This document shows positions 11,598 to 20,411 of a stretch of DNA of 64,000 nucleotides, piece after piece. Under the pieces are notes generated by a model. The model saw only the letters and a list, made by a program, of their open reading frames with translations, did not search any database and was not told the origin of the DNA. The DNA is from Cydia pomonella. Taxonomy: Eukaryota; Arthropoda; Insecta; Lepidoptera; Tortricidae. The first letter of the stretch is position 1, and every line of letters begins with the position of its first letter. The stretch covers positions 28,007,204 to 28,071,203 of the forward strand of contig NC_084706.1 in the NCBI RefSeq assembly GCF_033807575.1, given 5' to 3'. A program made the translations under genes and the position numbers.

Positions 11598-12177
11598 AAG
11601 AAGAAAAATATTTTGCTAGAATAACACTAGACTCTCTATAACTCATAGTAATAATCTCAGTTCCATCATGACGTTGAAATGATGCCCCTATGCAAACTGC
11701 AAAATATGCGCATGCACGGCACACCCACTCATACTTTAATAACGCACGGAATTACGGGATCGTTCCACTTCACAGGGCATATATCATGCCAATATCACAG
11801 TGAAACGAGTAGTTTATAAACAAAACGCAGCAATAAAATGAAATGAGTACTGTTATCTAAATTGCTGCCCCAGCATTCGGTAACAACTTTTAGGAAACAC
11901 ATTCAAAATTTTAAATTCATAGGCCTTCAAATTCCAATGGTGGTTATGGGGTGACAAAGCACCATTTACAACAGAAATCTAAATATAGAAATATTTTTAT
12001 TCGTTATGTTGATGGCGACTTCCAGCATTGATGTTCCTATGAGACCATCAAACAGTACACCAAATTCTTTTGACATTACAAAAGAATTTGGTTACGTAAT
12101 TTTATAAAAAAGTTCACAGAAAAAAATGAAGTTTCTAGGAAAGTTCCTTTAACAAAATTTTACAAGTAAAGTAAGAC
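11598..12177. other. No gene; short perfect hairpin
   Basis: AT-rich spacer. A perfect hairpin with 14-bp arms (ACCAAATTCTTTTG) and a six-base loop lies at 12059-12092. Nothing else is supported. Confidence 0.5.
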
Positions 12178-12535
12178 TTCACCTTAACAGAAGATTGACC
12201 TGGGCCAACCACATCAAGATGAAAAGAAAAAAAGCGGATATTAAAAGAGCAGCTTACACTGGCTGATTGGCTGACAATCAACTCTAACACTTAACAACAA
12301 ACTACTCATACCTATACAAATGTATAATAAAAACCGATATTATGGACTTATGGAATACAGCTGCGGGGATCAGCCAGCAACAAGTCAAAAATTCCTAAGA
12401 ATGATCACGTGTGCACTATTACTAGCTAAAAATAGTGAAAGACATATATACACAGAAATACCAACAATAAAAGAGGTAAACGAATTCTGCAAAAAGTACA
12501 AAGAAAGACTTCAAAACCACTGTAACGCATAAGAC
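12178..12535 (+). pseudogene. Jockey-type LINE reverse transcriptase, C-terminal relic
   Basis: Read across frameshifts, the plus strand gives pieces typical of the end of Jockey-clade ORF2: LTWANHIK at the start, WTYGIQL in the middle (frame through 12330-12360) and EIPTIKEVNEFCKKYKERLQ near 12460-12520. The pieces lie in different frames with stops between them, so the copy is dead and truncated at the 5' side. The family call rests on the order of these motifs, which I know from Bombyx and Drosophila Jockey-like elements. Confidence 0.75.
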
Positions 12536-13357
12536 TAAATACCGAGGCTAAAAAGATGGAACATTCTAGGTAAACGTAAACTGGTGATGATGCTCAGTGA
12601 AACACCACCTTCAACAGTAACCTATAAGAAAAAAAAATCATCTAATTATGGTTAAACCGATTTCAGATTTAAGTAGAAGAAAAGAAAAAAAGCTTTTCAT
12701 GTTAGTACAAAGTTTCGCAATTTTGGAAAGAAAATGATATATATACATTACTTCCTTACTTTAACTCTGGCTCACGTTCGACCATACATCACGTTGGCGC
12801 CGCGTCAAGGCTTTATTTTAAAGATTGCTTGCTCTTTCTCTTGCAAAAAAATTTTTTATGCATTTTTTTTCTTTGCAAAAATCAAGTTATGAATGAACTT
12901 GATTATTTAAGATCCTGTTTGGATTTAGACTACACCAGCGTTACACTGCCTCCTGCAGAAGTGCGCTGCGACATTACTGCCGACTGCATTACTGCCGGAA
13001 ATGACAAAATCGATGTTGCTACCCGGATTTTTGATATTTGCGGTAATACTGTCAAATGCATTACTAATGATTGTTATATAAAGGTCTAATTTCTTTTTAT
13101 TCGAATTTCTAATAGCAAAAACTGGTACAACCGGTGCCCTAACATGAGTAACTACTTGTGTATACAGCTAGTGTGGAGTATGGCGACGTGTATATTTATG
13201 TTGGGGCACTTACTGTACTGTTGCTGTACTTACTTACCAGACATAAATAAATATACAGGTGTAAAAAAAATAGTGGGGGATTCGTTTCAGGGTAAATCCC
13301 TGTATTTTTAGGTATTTAAATAAAAGTCAACAAACGATTAGTACATTTCAGGTAGTT
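12536..13357. other. Spacer left of copia insertion
   Basis: Apart from the small frame at 12829-13089 no gene is seen. The segment 12745-12830 (ACTTCCTTACTTTAACTCTGGC ... CATACATCAC) resembles 18745-18815 (ACTTCCTTACTTGAACTCTGGC ... CATACATCAC), a direct repeat about 6 kb apart that straddles the copia element. Confidence 0.45.
12829..13089 (+). CDS. Small open frame, unrecognised
   Basis: 86 codons from ATG to TAA with an internal second ATG (12888) that begins a more protein-like part of 66 residues. That part has six cysteines, four of them in repeated-looking CDITADCITAG and KCITND segments; the DNA itself contains near-repeats of GCATTACTGCC. No family recognised, no signal peptide, no splice evidence. 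It lies just left of the copia insertion, between repeats, so it is more likely a chance frame than a gene. Confidence 0.15.
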   Translation: MLFLLQKNFLCIFFLCKNQVMNELDYLRSCLDLDYTSVTLPPAEVRCDITADCITAGNDKIDVATRIFDICGNTVKCITNDCYIKV

Positions 13358-13362
13358 ATAAC

Positions 13363-13622
13363 TATTGAAATATTATGTTAATGTGATATTTGCAGAATCT
13401 GGTTACGCCTATTTTAAGGGGCCACAGTACTGGCTGTAGACGGAACCCTGTCAAATTTGTATTTGTGTAGCAACGGTTCTATGAATTGTTTGTTTACTTT
13501 TATGTATGTCAGTCGGTCAATAACAGTTCTCATGTAAACACTGAATAAATTTCTAGTATACACTTTCTTAATTTAACTGTGCTATAGATCTCTGCTAAAT
13601 AGTGATAGGTTTATTCCCCACA
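13363..13622 (+). repeat. Copia 5' LTR
   Basis: 260 bp, TATTGAAATATTATG ... TTATTCCCCACA. Contains CTGAATAAA at about 13542, a possible poly-A signal. Border set by the ATAAC duplication. Confidence 0.95.
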
Positions 13623-13623
13623 G

Positions 13624-13645
13624 TGGTTATGTAGCCTACGCACGA
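13624..13645 (+). promoter_or_regulatory. Probable primer-binding region
   Basis: Starts just after the LTR: TGGTTATGTAGCC. The GGTTATG part is complementary to CAUAACC in the anticodon loop of methionine tRNAs. Drosophila copia primes from an internal piece of initiator tRNA-Met, so a half-tRNA primer is a reasonable inference; only about seven bases clearly fit. Confidence 0.45.
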
Positions 13646-13690
13646 TTCAAGAATAGTGTTAACGGTAAAAGAAAGAAATTTTCAGCGGAA

Positions 13691-16600
13691 ATGAGTAGTA
13701 CTGTAAAAATTGATCAACTCAACGAGAGTAATTATGAAACATGGAAGATCCAAGTTGAAGCAGTGTTAATAAAAAACGACGCCTGGGGATACGTTAATGG
13801 GAGTATCAAGAAACCAGCTGAGGTAGCCGAAGCAGCAAAATGGGAAATTGGTGATTCTAAAGCTAAGTCTGACCTAATTTTATCCATAACCCCGAGCGAA
13901 TTACGACATTTGAGAGGTTGTAAGACATCGCGTGATGTATGGTTAAAGTTACAGAACATTCATGCTTCCAAGGGACCTACGAAAAAGGCTACGCTATTAA
14001 AAGAGTTGTTACTGCGTAAATTGGATGAAGGTGGTGACTTAAGAGAACATGTCATGCGATTTTTCGATGTAGTAAGCCAATTAGCGGACATGGATATTGA
14101 AATGCATGATGATTTGATCTCTATAATGCTTCTGTATAGTTTGCCGTTCGGTTTTGACAATTTTAGATGTGCCATAGAATCTCGAGATGCATTGCCAAAA
14201 CCAGACGCATTGAAAATTAAGATATTAGAAGATGAACATTCCAGGAATAATAAAAAAAGTGTAGATAAGGCACTTCTTGTAAAAGGAAAGAGATCTTCTA
14301 AGCCTAAGAAACAAATAGAGCATCGTCAACACGCATATGATGCCCCTGAGCAGGCTAATTCGAAATTTAAGTATAAATGTTTCAAATGTCACCAGCATGG
14401 ACATAAAGCCTCTGAGTGTACACTGAAGATGAAAGTACAACGTAATGATAGTGCAAAGTATGTGTCGAACTTAAATGAATTACCAGATGTTGATTCCAAT
14501 TTTGTAACATTCAATTGTGTTTCAGATGTTAATGCTGTTTGCAACGAGAATGGAAATTGGATCGTCGACAGTGGGTGTACGTCACATTTGTGCAACGATA
14601 CAGATAAATTTGGTACTACATTACTACCGTTGCCCGGTAAGCTAAATTTAGCGACAAATTCGAGCACAAACGTACAAGGTAAGGGGACAGTAAGATTTTC
14701 TTCATGTAATAATGGTTCAAAAATTGAAGTGCAACTGCCAAATACTCTATTTGTTCCTGATTTGCGATGTAACCTAATTTCAGTAGCTAAAATTACTGAT
14801 CAAGGGTATAGCGTTACGTTCAAGAAAAACATAGCTAGTGTTCAAGATAGCTATGGTAACACTAAACTTGTCGCGAATCGTAAAGGTAATCTATATTACG
14901 TCGAGGAACATTGTGATGGAGTGTCAGCGATTTCTGAGCGAAAGGTTGACGTATGGTCGTGGCATGAGTATTTAGGTCACTTAAATGCGAAAGATCTTGT
15001 CCGAGTCTTAAACAAATCTGGCATGAACTTAAAGATGACAGATGTAGCCGAGTTGTACGATTGTGATATTTGTGCGAAAGGAAAAATGAGTAGGTTGCCT
15101 TTTTCTAGATCGAGTGGGCCATGCGATGAAAAGTTGAGAATCATACATTCTGACCTCGTAGGACCCATGCGGCATACGTCAATAAATGGAGCGAAATATT
15201 TCGTAACCTTTATCGACGATCATACGAGATGGTGTGAAGTATATTTTCTTAGTAAGAAAAGTGAAGTCTTCACTACATTCAAGGTATATAAAAATCACGT
15301 AGAGAATCTATTCAGACGTAAAATAACTTATCTCCATACAGATAACGGAGGCGAATACTGTAATCGGGATTTCGACGAGTTCCTGAAGAAAGAAGGAATA
15401 GCAAGAAGATTGACAATTCCTGGAGTACCCCAGCAGAACTCGGTCGCGGAAAGAAAAAACAGGACCTTGTTAGAAATGGCGAGATGTATGCTGATTTCAT
15501 CAGGACTTTCTCCGGGTTTCTGGGCAGATGCTGTAGCAACAGCTTGCCATGTAAGAAATCGTTGTCCGACCAGAAGTCTTGAAGGTGAGATACCTTTTGA
15601 GAAATGGTTTGAACGACCTGTCAAGTTAGACTACTTACACAAGTTTGGATCTAAGGTACACGTCTTGGACAAGTCAACCGGGAAAGATAAGTTCGCACCA
15701 AGAAGCCTGGAAGGAATCTTTGTAGGCTATCCTAGAGATCGCAAGGGTTACAGAGTATGGATGCCAAAACAACGACAAGTTATCATGTCAAGAGATGTGA
15801 AATTTCACGAAGCAAAAAGTGAAGGTAAAGAAAACGTGAACCTGAAGATTGACCCCTTTGAAATCGACTTGGGAGAATCGATAAATGTTCAAAATCAACC
15901 TGTATCGGTAGATGTAGAGTTCCATCCGACTCAAACTAGTGAAAATCCGGTAATACATATCTCCAATCACGAGGATGAGTGCATCGAGTCATCGAGTAGT
16001 CGTGATCCAGAACCTGAAGGAGGAGATGATGTTCCCGTTGAAGCCCGCCAAATGACAGACGATCCATATATTGTCATGGAACCATCTCAACACGATCATC
16101 ATCAAGACGATGTTCATGTTGATGGGGGGAGGATAGTAAAGAGAGGTCCAGGGCGACCACGACTGGAGCGAGGTCATGTTGGGCGTCCACGCAAGATATA
16201 CAACATGGTTGATGTAGAGCCACAGGTTTCCACGGAAGAAGGCGTTGAGTCGACTGGAGAGTATGCAGACTGTGTGGATTTCGTTGGAGTCGCCGAAATA
16301 ACTCTAAAGGAGGCCTTATCCGGTAACGAACGAAAAGGATGGAAAGACGCAATAATTTCAGAAGTTCAAAGTTTAATCAAAAACGATACTTTCGATGTTG
16401 TCAAGAAACCTATGGATCGAAATGTTGTTGGTTGCCGATATATATTAACAAAGAAGTTGAATATCGATAGAACTGAGAAGAAGAAAGCCAGACTAGTGGC
16501 AAAAGGTTTTAGCCAACGTTACGGCATCGATTATCAGAAAACTTTTGCGCCAGTCGCTAGGCTTGACTCGATAAGACTATTAGTTGCACTTGCAGTGGAG

Positions 16601-17905
16601 CTGGATCTTAAAATTCATCAGTTGGACATTAATACGGCATATTTAAATGGATTATTAGAAGAGGAGATATATATGAAGGTGCCAGATCTCCTAGATGAAT
16701 GTTTGCAAGATCTAACACGATTGGAGCAGCCAGGTTCACTTATACATGAAAGAGCTAGTAAGATGTTATGTGACCTGAGGTCTGAAGGCAGTGTGTGCAG
16801 GCTCAAAAGATCGCTGTACGGGCTTAAACAAGCTGGTCGACAATGGAACATCAGACTGGACGAGCAGCTGAAGTCCATGGGATTACAAGCATCTTTAAAT
16901 GAGCCTTGTCTTTATTTTAAAAATATAGATTCGCAAACTAAACTCTTTGTATTAATTTACGTAGATGACATTCTCGTCGCTTCGCAAAGAGGTGAATGTA
17001 TCGAAGATTTCAAAAAGGAACTGGCCACTAAGTTTGAATTGAAAGATTATGGCATTGTGAAATATATGTTAGGCATAGAGTTTGACAGATGTGACAAAAG
17101 CATGAAATTGTCACAAGAAAAATACATTGATGATTTATTAATCAAATTTAATATGGATAAAAGTAAACCAATATCTACGCCTATGGAAGTTAAGCAAAAG
17201 ATTGAAAAATCTGTAAATAAGTGCAGTGACAGTGAACAGTACCCATATCGTGAGATTATAGGTTCACTGATGTATCTCTCTACGGGAACAAGACCTGATA
17301 TTACGAATACCGTGGCTGTATTGAGTCAATTCTTGGATTGTCCTAATGAGGAATGTTGGAATGCTGCAAAGCGTGTGCTGCGATACCTAAAGCATACAAA
17401 ACAATATGGACTTGTTTACAAAAAGACAGGTAAATCTTTGCATGGTTACTCGGATGCTGATTGGGGAGGATGTTTGATAGATAGGCGTTCTTATTCCGGT
17501 TATGTTTTCATGTTAGGAGGTGGATGTGTGTCGTGGAAGTCGCAGAAGCAGAAATGTGTCAGCACCTCAAGCTGTCAATCAGAGTATGTAAGTCTAGCCT
17601 TATCAATGAAGGAAGCTATCTACTTGAACAGCTTACTTACTGAAGTTGGGTTACGTAAGTTTGCACCATTATCTTTACATGTAGATAATCAGGGGGCGAT
17701 TTGCCTTGCGAACGATCCAATGTTTCATTCTCGGAGTAAACACATTGACATAAGGTACCACTTTGTACGAAGTGTATTAAAGGACAATAAGAGTATTGAG
17801 TTAAAGTACTTACCGACCGACTCAATGCTCGCCGACATATTAACGAAGGCTCTGCCTAGAGAAAAGCACTATATGTGCATGCGCGGTTTGGGCATTGCTT
17901 GTTAA
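13691..17905 (+). CDS. Copia Gag-Pol polyprotein (1404 aa)
   Basis: Single uninterrupted frame starting 69 bases after the 5' LTR. Order seen: UBN2/DUF4219-type Gag (residues about 8-215, WKIQVEAVL near the start); CCHC knuckle CFKCHQHGHKASEC at 230-243; protease with DSGC (catalytic Asp 293, C in place of the usual A/S); integrase zinc finger His425, His430, Cys458, Cys461; DDE core with Asp488, Asp551, Glu587 (a D-35-E spacing); an acidic linker at about 740-870 that contains two GRP cores like AT-hooks (RGPGRPR, HVGRPRK, about 817-840); reverse transcriptase with KKARLVAKGFSQ near 950 and YVDD at 1090-1093; RNase H beginning DADWGG at 1255. Length and order are normal for copia. The AT-hooks are unusual. 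All catalytic residues are kept and no stop interrupts the frame. Confidence 0.96.
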   Translation: MSSTVKIDQLNESNYETWKIQVEAVLIKNDAWGYVNGSIKKPAEVAEAAKWEIGDSKAKSDLILSITPSELRHLRGCKTSRDVWLKLQNIHASKGPTKKATLLKELLLRKLDEGGDLREHVMRFFDVVSQLADMDIEMHDDLISIMLLYSLPFGFDNFRCAIESRDALPKPDALKIKILEDEHSRNNKKSVDKALLVKGKRSSKPKKQIEHRQHAYDAPEQANSKFKYKCFKCHQHGHKASECTLKMKVQRNDSAKYVSNLNELPDVDSNFVTFNCVSDVNAVCNENGNWIVDSGCTSHLCNDTDKFGTTLLPLPGKLNLATNSSTNVQGKGTVRFSSCNNGSKIEVQLPNTLFVPDLRCNLISVAKITDQGYSVTFKKNIASVQDSYGNTKLVANRKGNLYYVEEHCDGVSAISERKVDVWSWHEYLGHLNAKDLVRVLNKSGMNLKMTDVAELYDCDICAKGKMSRLPFSRSSGPCDEKLRIIHSDLVGPMRHTSINGAKYFVTFIDDHTRWCEVYFLSKKSEVFTTFKVYKNHVENLFRRKITYLHTDNGGEYCNRDFDEFLKKEGIARRLTIPGVPQQNSVAERKNRTLLEMARCMLISSGLSPGFWADAVATACHVRNRCPTRSLEGEIPFEKWFERPVKLDYLHKFGSKVHVLDKSTGKDKFAPRSLEGIFVGYPRDRKGYRVWMPKQRQVIMSRDVKFHEAKSEGKENVNLKIDPFEIDLGESINVQNQPVSVDVEFHPTQTSENPVIHISNHEDECIESSSSRDPEPEGGDDVPVEARQMTDDPYIVMEPSQHDHHQDDVHVDGGRIVKRGPGRPRLERGHVGRPRKIYNMVDVEPQVSTEEGVESTGEYADCVDFVGVAEITLKEALSGNERKGWKDAIISEVQSLIKNDTFDVVKKPMDRNVVGCRYILTKKLNIDRTEKKKARLVAKGFSQRYGIDYQKTFAPVARLDSIRLLVALAVELDLKIHQLDINTAYLNGLLEEEIYMKVPDLLDECLQDLTRLEQPGSLIHERASKMLCDLRSEGSVCRLKRSLYGLKQAGRQWNIRLDEQLKSMGLQASLNEPCLYFKNIDSQTKLFVLIYVDDILVASQRGECIEDFKKELATKFELKDYGIVKYMLGIEFDRCDKSMKLSQEKYIDDLLIKFNMDKSKPISTPMEVKQKIEKSVNKCSDSEQYPYREIIGSLMYLSTGTRPDITNTVAVLSQFLDCPNEECWNAAKRVLRYLKHTKQYGLVYKKTGKSLHGYSDADWGGCLIDRRSYSGYVFMLGGGCVSWKSQKQKCVSTSSCQSEYVSLALSMKEAIYLNSLLTEVGLRKFAPLSLHVDNQGAICLANDPMFHSRSKHIDIRYHFVRSVLKDNKSIELKYLPTDSMLADILTKALPREKHYMCMRGLGIAC

Positions 17906-17998
17906 TTGTTTATTTTTTTTATAGTTGTTCTTTGATATTACTTTGATTTGTTTTTATATGTTTTATTTGTGTTACCGTTTATTTTGAATATGCACATT

Positions 17999-18007
17999 AA
18001 GGGGGCG
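17999..18007 (+). promoter_or_regulatory. Copia polypurine tract
   Basis: AAGGGGGCG directly left of the 3' LTR, the expected primer for plus-strand DNA synthesis. Confidence 0.8.
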
Positions 18008-18267
18008 TATTGAAATATTATGTTAATGTGATATTTGCAGAATCTGGTTACGCCTATTTTAAGGGGCCACAGTACTGGCTGTAGACGGAACCCTGTCAAA
18101 TTTGTATTTGTGTAGCAACGGTTCTATGAATTGTTTGTTTACTTTTATGTATGTCAGTCGGTCAATAACAGTTCTCATGTAAACACTGAATAAATTTCTA
18201 GTATACACTTTCTTAATTTAACTGTGCTATAGATCTCTGCTAAATAGTGATAGGTTTATTCCCCACA
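18008..18267 (+). repeat. Copia 3' LTR
   Basis: 260 bp; base-by-base reading found no difference from 13363-13622. Followed by ATAAC (18268-18272). Confidence 0.95.
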
Positions 18268-18272
18268 ATAAC

Positions 18273-19016
18273 ATTTATTGGTTAACTAACCAAATACAAA
18301 ATCGCCTGGATCTGTCACTGAAGGACCTGACTTTAACCTACATTATTTGATCATGTAATGTTTTCATTTTCAACTGCCTTAAGGAGTCATTTGAGGGTAG
18401 ACTTTGTTCACTTTTATTTATATACCTAAATATTCAGCGTATAGGAAAAAGTAGAAAACAAAAAAATTACGTTTTTTTTTCTATAGGCCAGTCCGTCCAA
18501 GTCGACCAAACCCCCAAAGAGTAAAAAAAATTTCGCGTCAAAAAAAAAGATTTTTTCTACTTTTTCTTATCAAAACACGACACCGAATATGCCCTTAAAC
18601 GCATCCCCATTATTTTTGTTACACCTTATAAGTTACTTGAATTTTCATGTCAAATTACACTACATTTCAGAATGTCGTTTAAAAATTAAAGCGTAACTTT
18701 GATCGCATGGCGTTGGCTAGCTTCATGTGACTCGCGGAGATACAATACTTCCTTACTTGAACTCTGGCGCCATACATCACAACGGGCCAAGGATTTATTC
18801 CATAAATTGCTTCGTTAAGAACCGTCTTCCCTCTCTGCCAATTTGTTAGCGGATGAAAGGGACGTGGAGTGCATTTACGAGCAGCAATTGTATTATTATA
18901 GCCCCCATGTTGAAAAAAAAAGAAGATATATACTTATTATCTTATTTGGCTGATAGATTAAGATGCGTTTTCCTGCGCCAAATCAGTCAAATAGCCGATG
19001 AAAATTGATCTTTTAA
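18273..19016. other. No gene recognised
   Basis: AT-rich with poly-A and poly-T runs near 18460-18560. An eroded direct repeat of 12745-12830 lies at 18745-18815. No frame or element border supported. Confidence 0.5.
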
Positions 19017-19017
19017 T

Positions 19018-19190
19018 GATATTTTTTGCCCTTGTACAGTCGCCATCAGATATATCGGAGCGGCCGAGGTGCTCAAAAATATCTGAACACGCACTCTAAC
19101 GCCTTGACAATAAAGGCGTGTTCAGATATTTGTGAGCCTTTGGCCGCTCCGATATATCTGATGGCGACTGTACAAGGGTAAAAAATATAT
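19018..19190. mobile_element. Foldback element, arms over 60 bp
   Basis: Near-perfect palindrome. The left arm runs TTTTTTGCCC, TTGTACAGTCGCCATCAGAT, ATATCGGAGCGGCC and on to ATCTGAACACGC; the right arm is its reverse complement, with a few mismatches around GGCCGAGG/CCTTTGG. The central loop is about 24 bases (19092-19115). A shorter diverged repeat of the end (ATGATGGCGGCTGTACAATG) follows at 19187-19209. No coding capacity. Confidence 0.85.
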
Positions 19191-20105
19191 GATGGCGGCT
19201 GTACAATGTAGATATATTTTTACATTATTTATGTATATTATTTTCTATACCAACAGCCGTCTTCTTTTTCATAATTTTTACTATTTTCGTCGTAATTTCG
19301 TAATAAAATGTAATTAAAATATCCGATATAATTGATTCTCTTCAACTCTGGTATAAAAGTATTGTAAATATCGAATAATCCAAGCTCAAGTTAAGAGGGT
19401 TCAAAAAAACGCCGAAGCGCTTCAAGAAAAGGTAGGTAGTGCCCTTGCGCTTTACTTGGCTCATCTTGGCGAGGGCAATACCGTACCCCCAGATAATGCC
19501 ACACTGTTTTATACATTTTAATTAAGATTTGCTTCAGTTGTTGTCAAGAGAGTTAAATCTCTTAAAGCAAGGGAAGTCAAATTGAGCAGTAAACTTGTAT
19601 TTAAAACTAGTCAACCTAGTGGCATCATGCCAGGTACCTACCAGAGTAGACTTAAATAGCGTAGTCTATCTTCAAACAAGGACACAGTGGACGTGTAAAG
19701 TGAAAAAAAAAAACAAGCCACACTACAATGATACAACCACGGAATTCAAGTTCGGAAAATCCTGGACAGTCAGCAACAGAAAGTCGTTGGTAGAGAAAAC
19801 GTTTGTGCCATATCCCTTATTGAGCAAAAAACGAAATTAATGATTCCTAAAATGACAAAAAGAAAACGCTATAAATGACAATAACCGGTTTTTTTTAAAT
19901 ATTGTGCCATATCCGTATTTTACTAAAGGATAATTTACACTATGTTAACAGAAAACTATCACAAAAATTGTGACATATTCAAAACTTTGTGACTTCTCAT
20001 ACATTGTACGTGCAAGTTTAGGTACTCATCAAAAACGGATATGGCAATATTATTTCACGATTACCACTATATTCAACAGGCACTTTTTAATATTGAACAA
20101 CAAGT
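19191..20105. other. Spacer with an inverted-repeat element; no supported gene
   Basis: An 81-codon frame (19595-19840) has no recognisable domain and lies in low-complexity sequence. An inverted repeat at about 19900-20050 (TTGTGCCATATCCGTATTTT against AAAAACGGATATGGCAATA) looks like an approximately 150-bp MITE. The phrase TGCCATATCC also occurs at 19808, so the region may hold an older relative. Confidence 0.5.
19900..20050. mobile_element. Probable MITE, about 19-bp inverted ends
   Basis: The ends TTGTGCCATATCCGTATTTT and its near reverse complement AAAAACGGATATGGCAATA bound about 150 bp without coding sequence. No clear target duplication. Confidence 0.6.
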
Positions 20106-20110
20106 GTAGC

Positions 20111-20391
20111 TGTTAATGGTAGGCACTGGCGCGAGGAATGAAAAGCAGGAGTAAACTTGACAATGAAACTTTTATTTTAACTTTCGGATACAGGGTCGAG
20201 TTAAACCGATCGCGTCTAGCAGCGGACTGCCGCCGGCGCATAGCAACGTAGTGCACATTACTTGCATAACATGTCATACAATTTTGAACCTTAAGTATTA
20301 GTAACTAAGTATGTATTTAACATGGCAACTTTTCCTTAAAAATAAACTTTAACTAGTTACATATGTGCCTATAGTGAGCGCATCGCTAACA
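20111..20391 (-). repeat. BEL/Pao copy B 3' LTR
   Basis: 281 bp, TGTTAATGG ... GCATCGCTAACA on the plus strand. In element sense it contains an AATAAA (complement at about 20171-20179), a likely poly-A signal. Confidence 0.95.
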
Positions 20392-20402
20392 CTCCCCACC
20401 CC
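20392..20402 (-). promoter_or_regulatory. BEL/Pao polypurine tract
   Basis: In element sense GGGGTGGGGAG directly precedes the 3' LTR; one T interrupts the purines. The expected plus-strand primer. Confidence 0.75.
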
Positions 20403-20411
20403 AGTGCTGAC

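Larger units (their letters stand above)
13363..18267 (+). mobile_element. Complete Ty1/copia retrotransposon
   Basis: 4905 bp: 5' LTR 13363-13622, primer-site region, one long frame 13691-17905, purine tract, and 3' LTR 18008-18267. The direct repeat ATAAC flanks it (13358-13362 and 18268-18272), the 5-bp duplication usual for copia integrases. I read no difference between the 260-bp LTRs, so the insertion is recent on an evolutionary scale. The LTRs open with TATTG rather than the more usual TGTTG. All catalytic motifs are present, so it looks coding-competent. Confidence 0.96.

Noticed and set aside
12829..13089. Small host gene next to the copia element
   Set aside because: No recognisable domain, splice signals or conservation evidence; kept only as a low-confidence frame.
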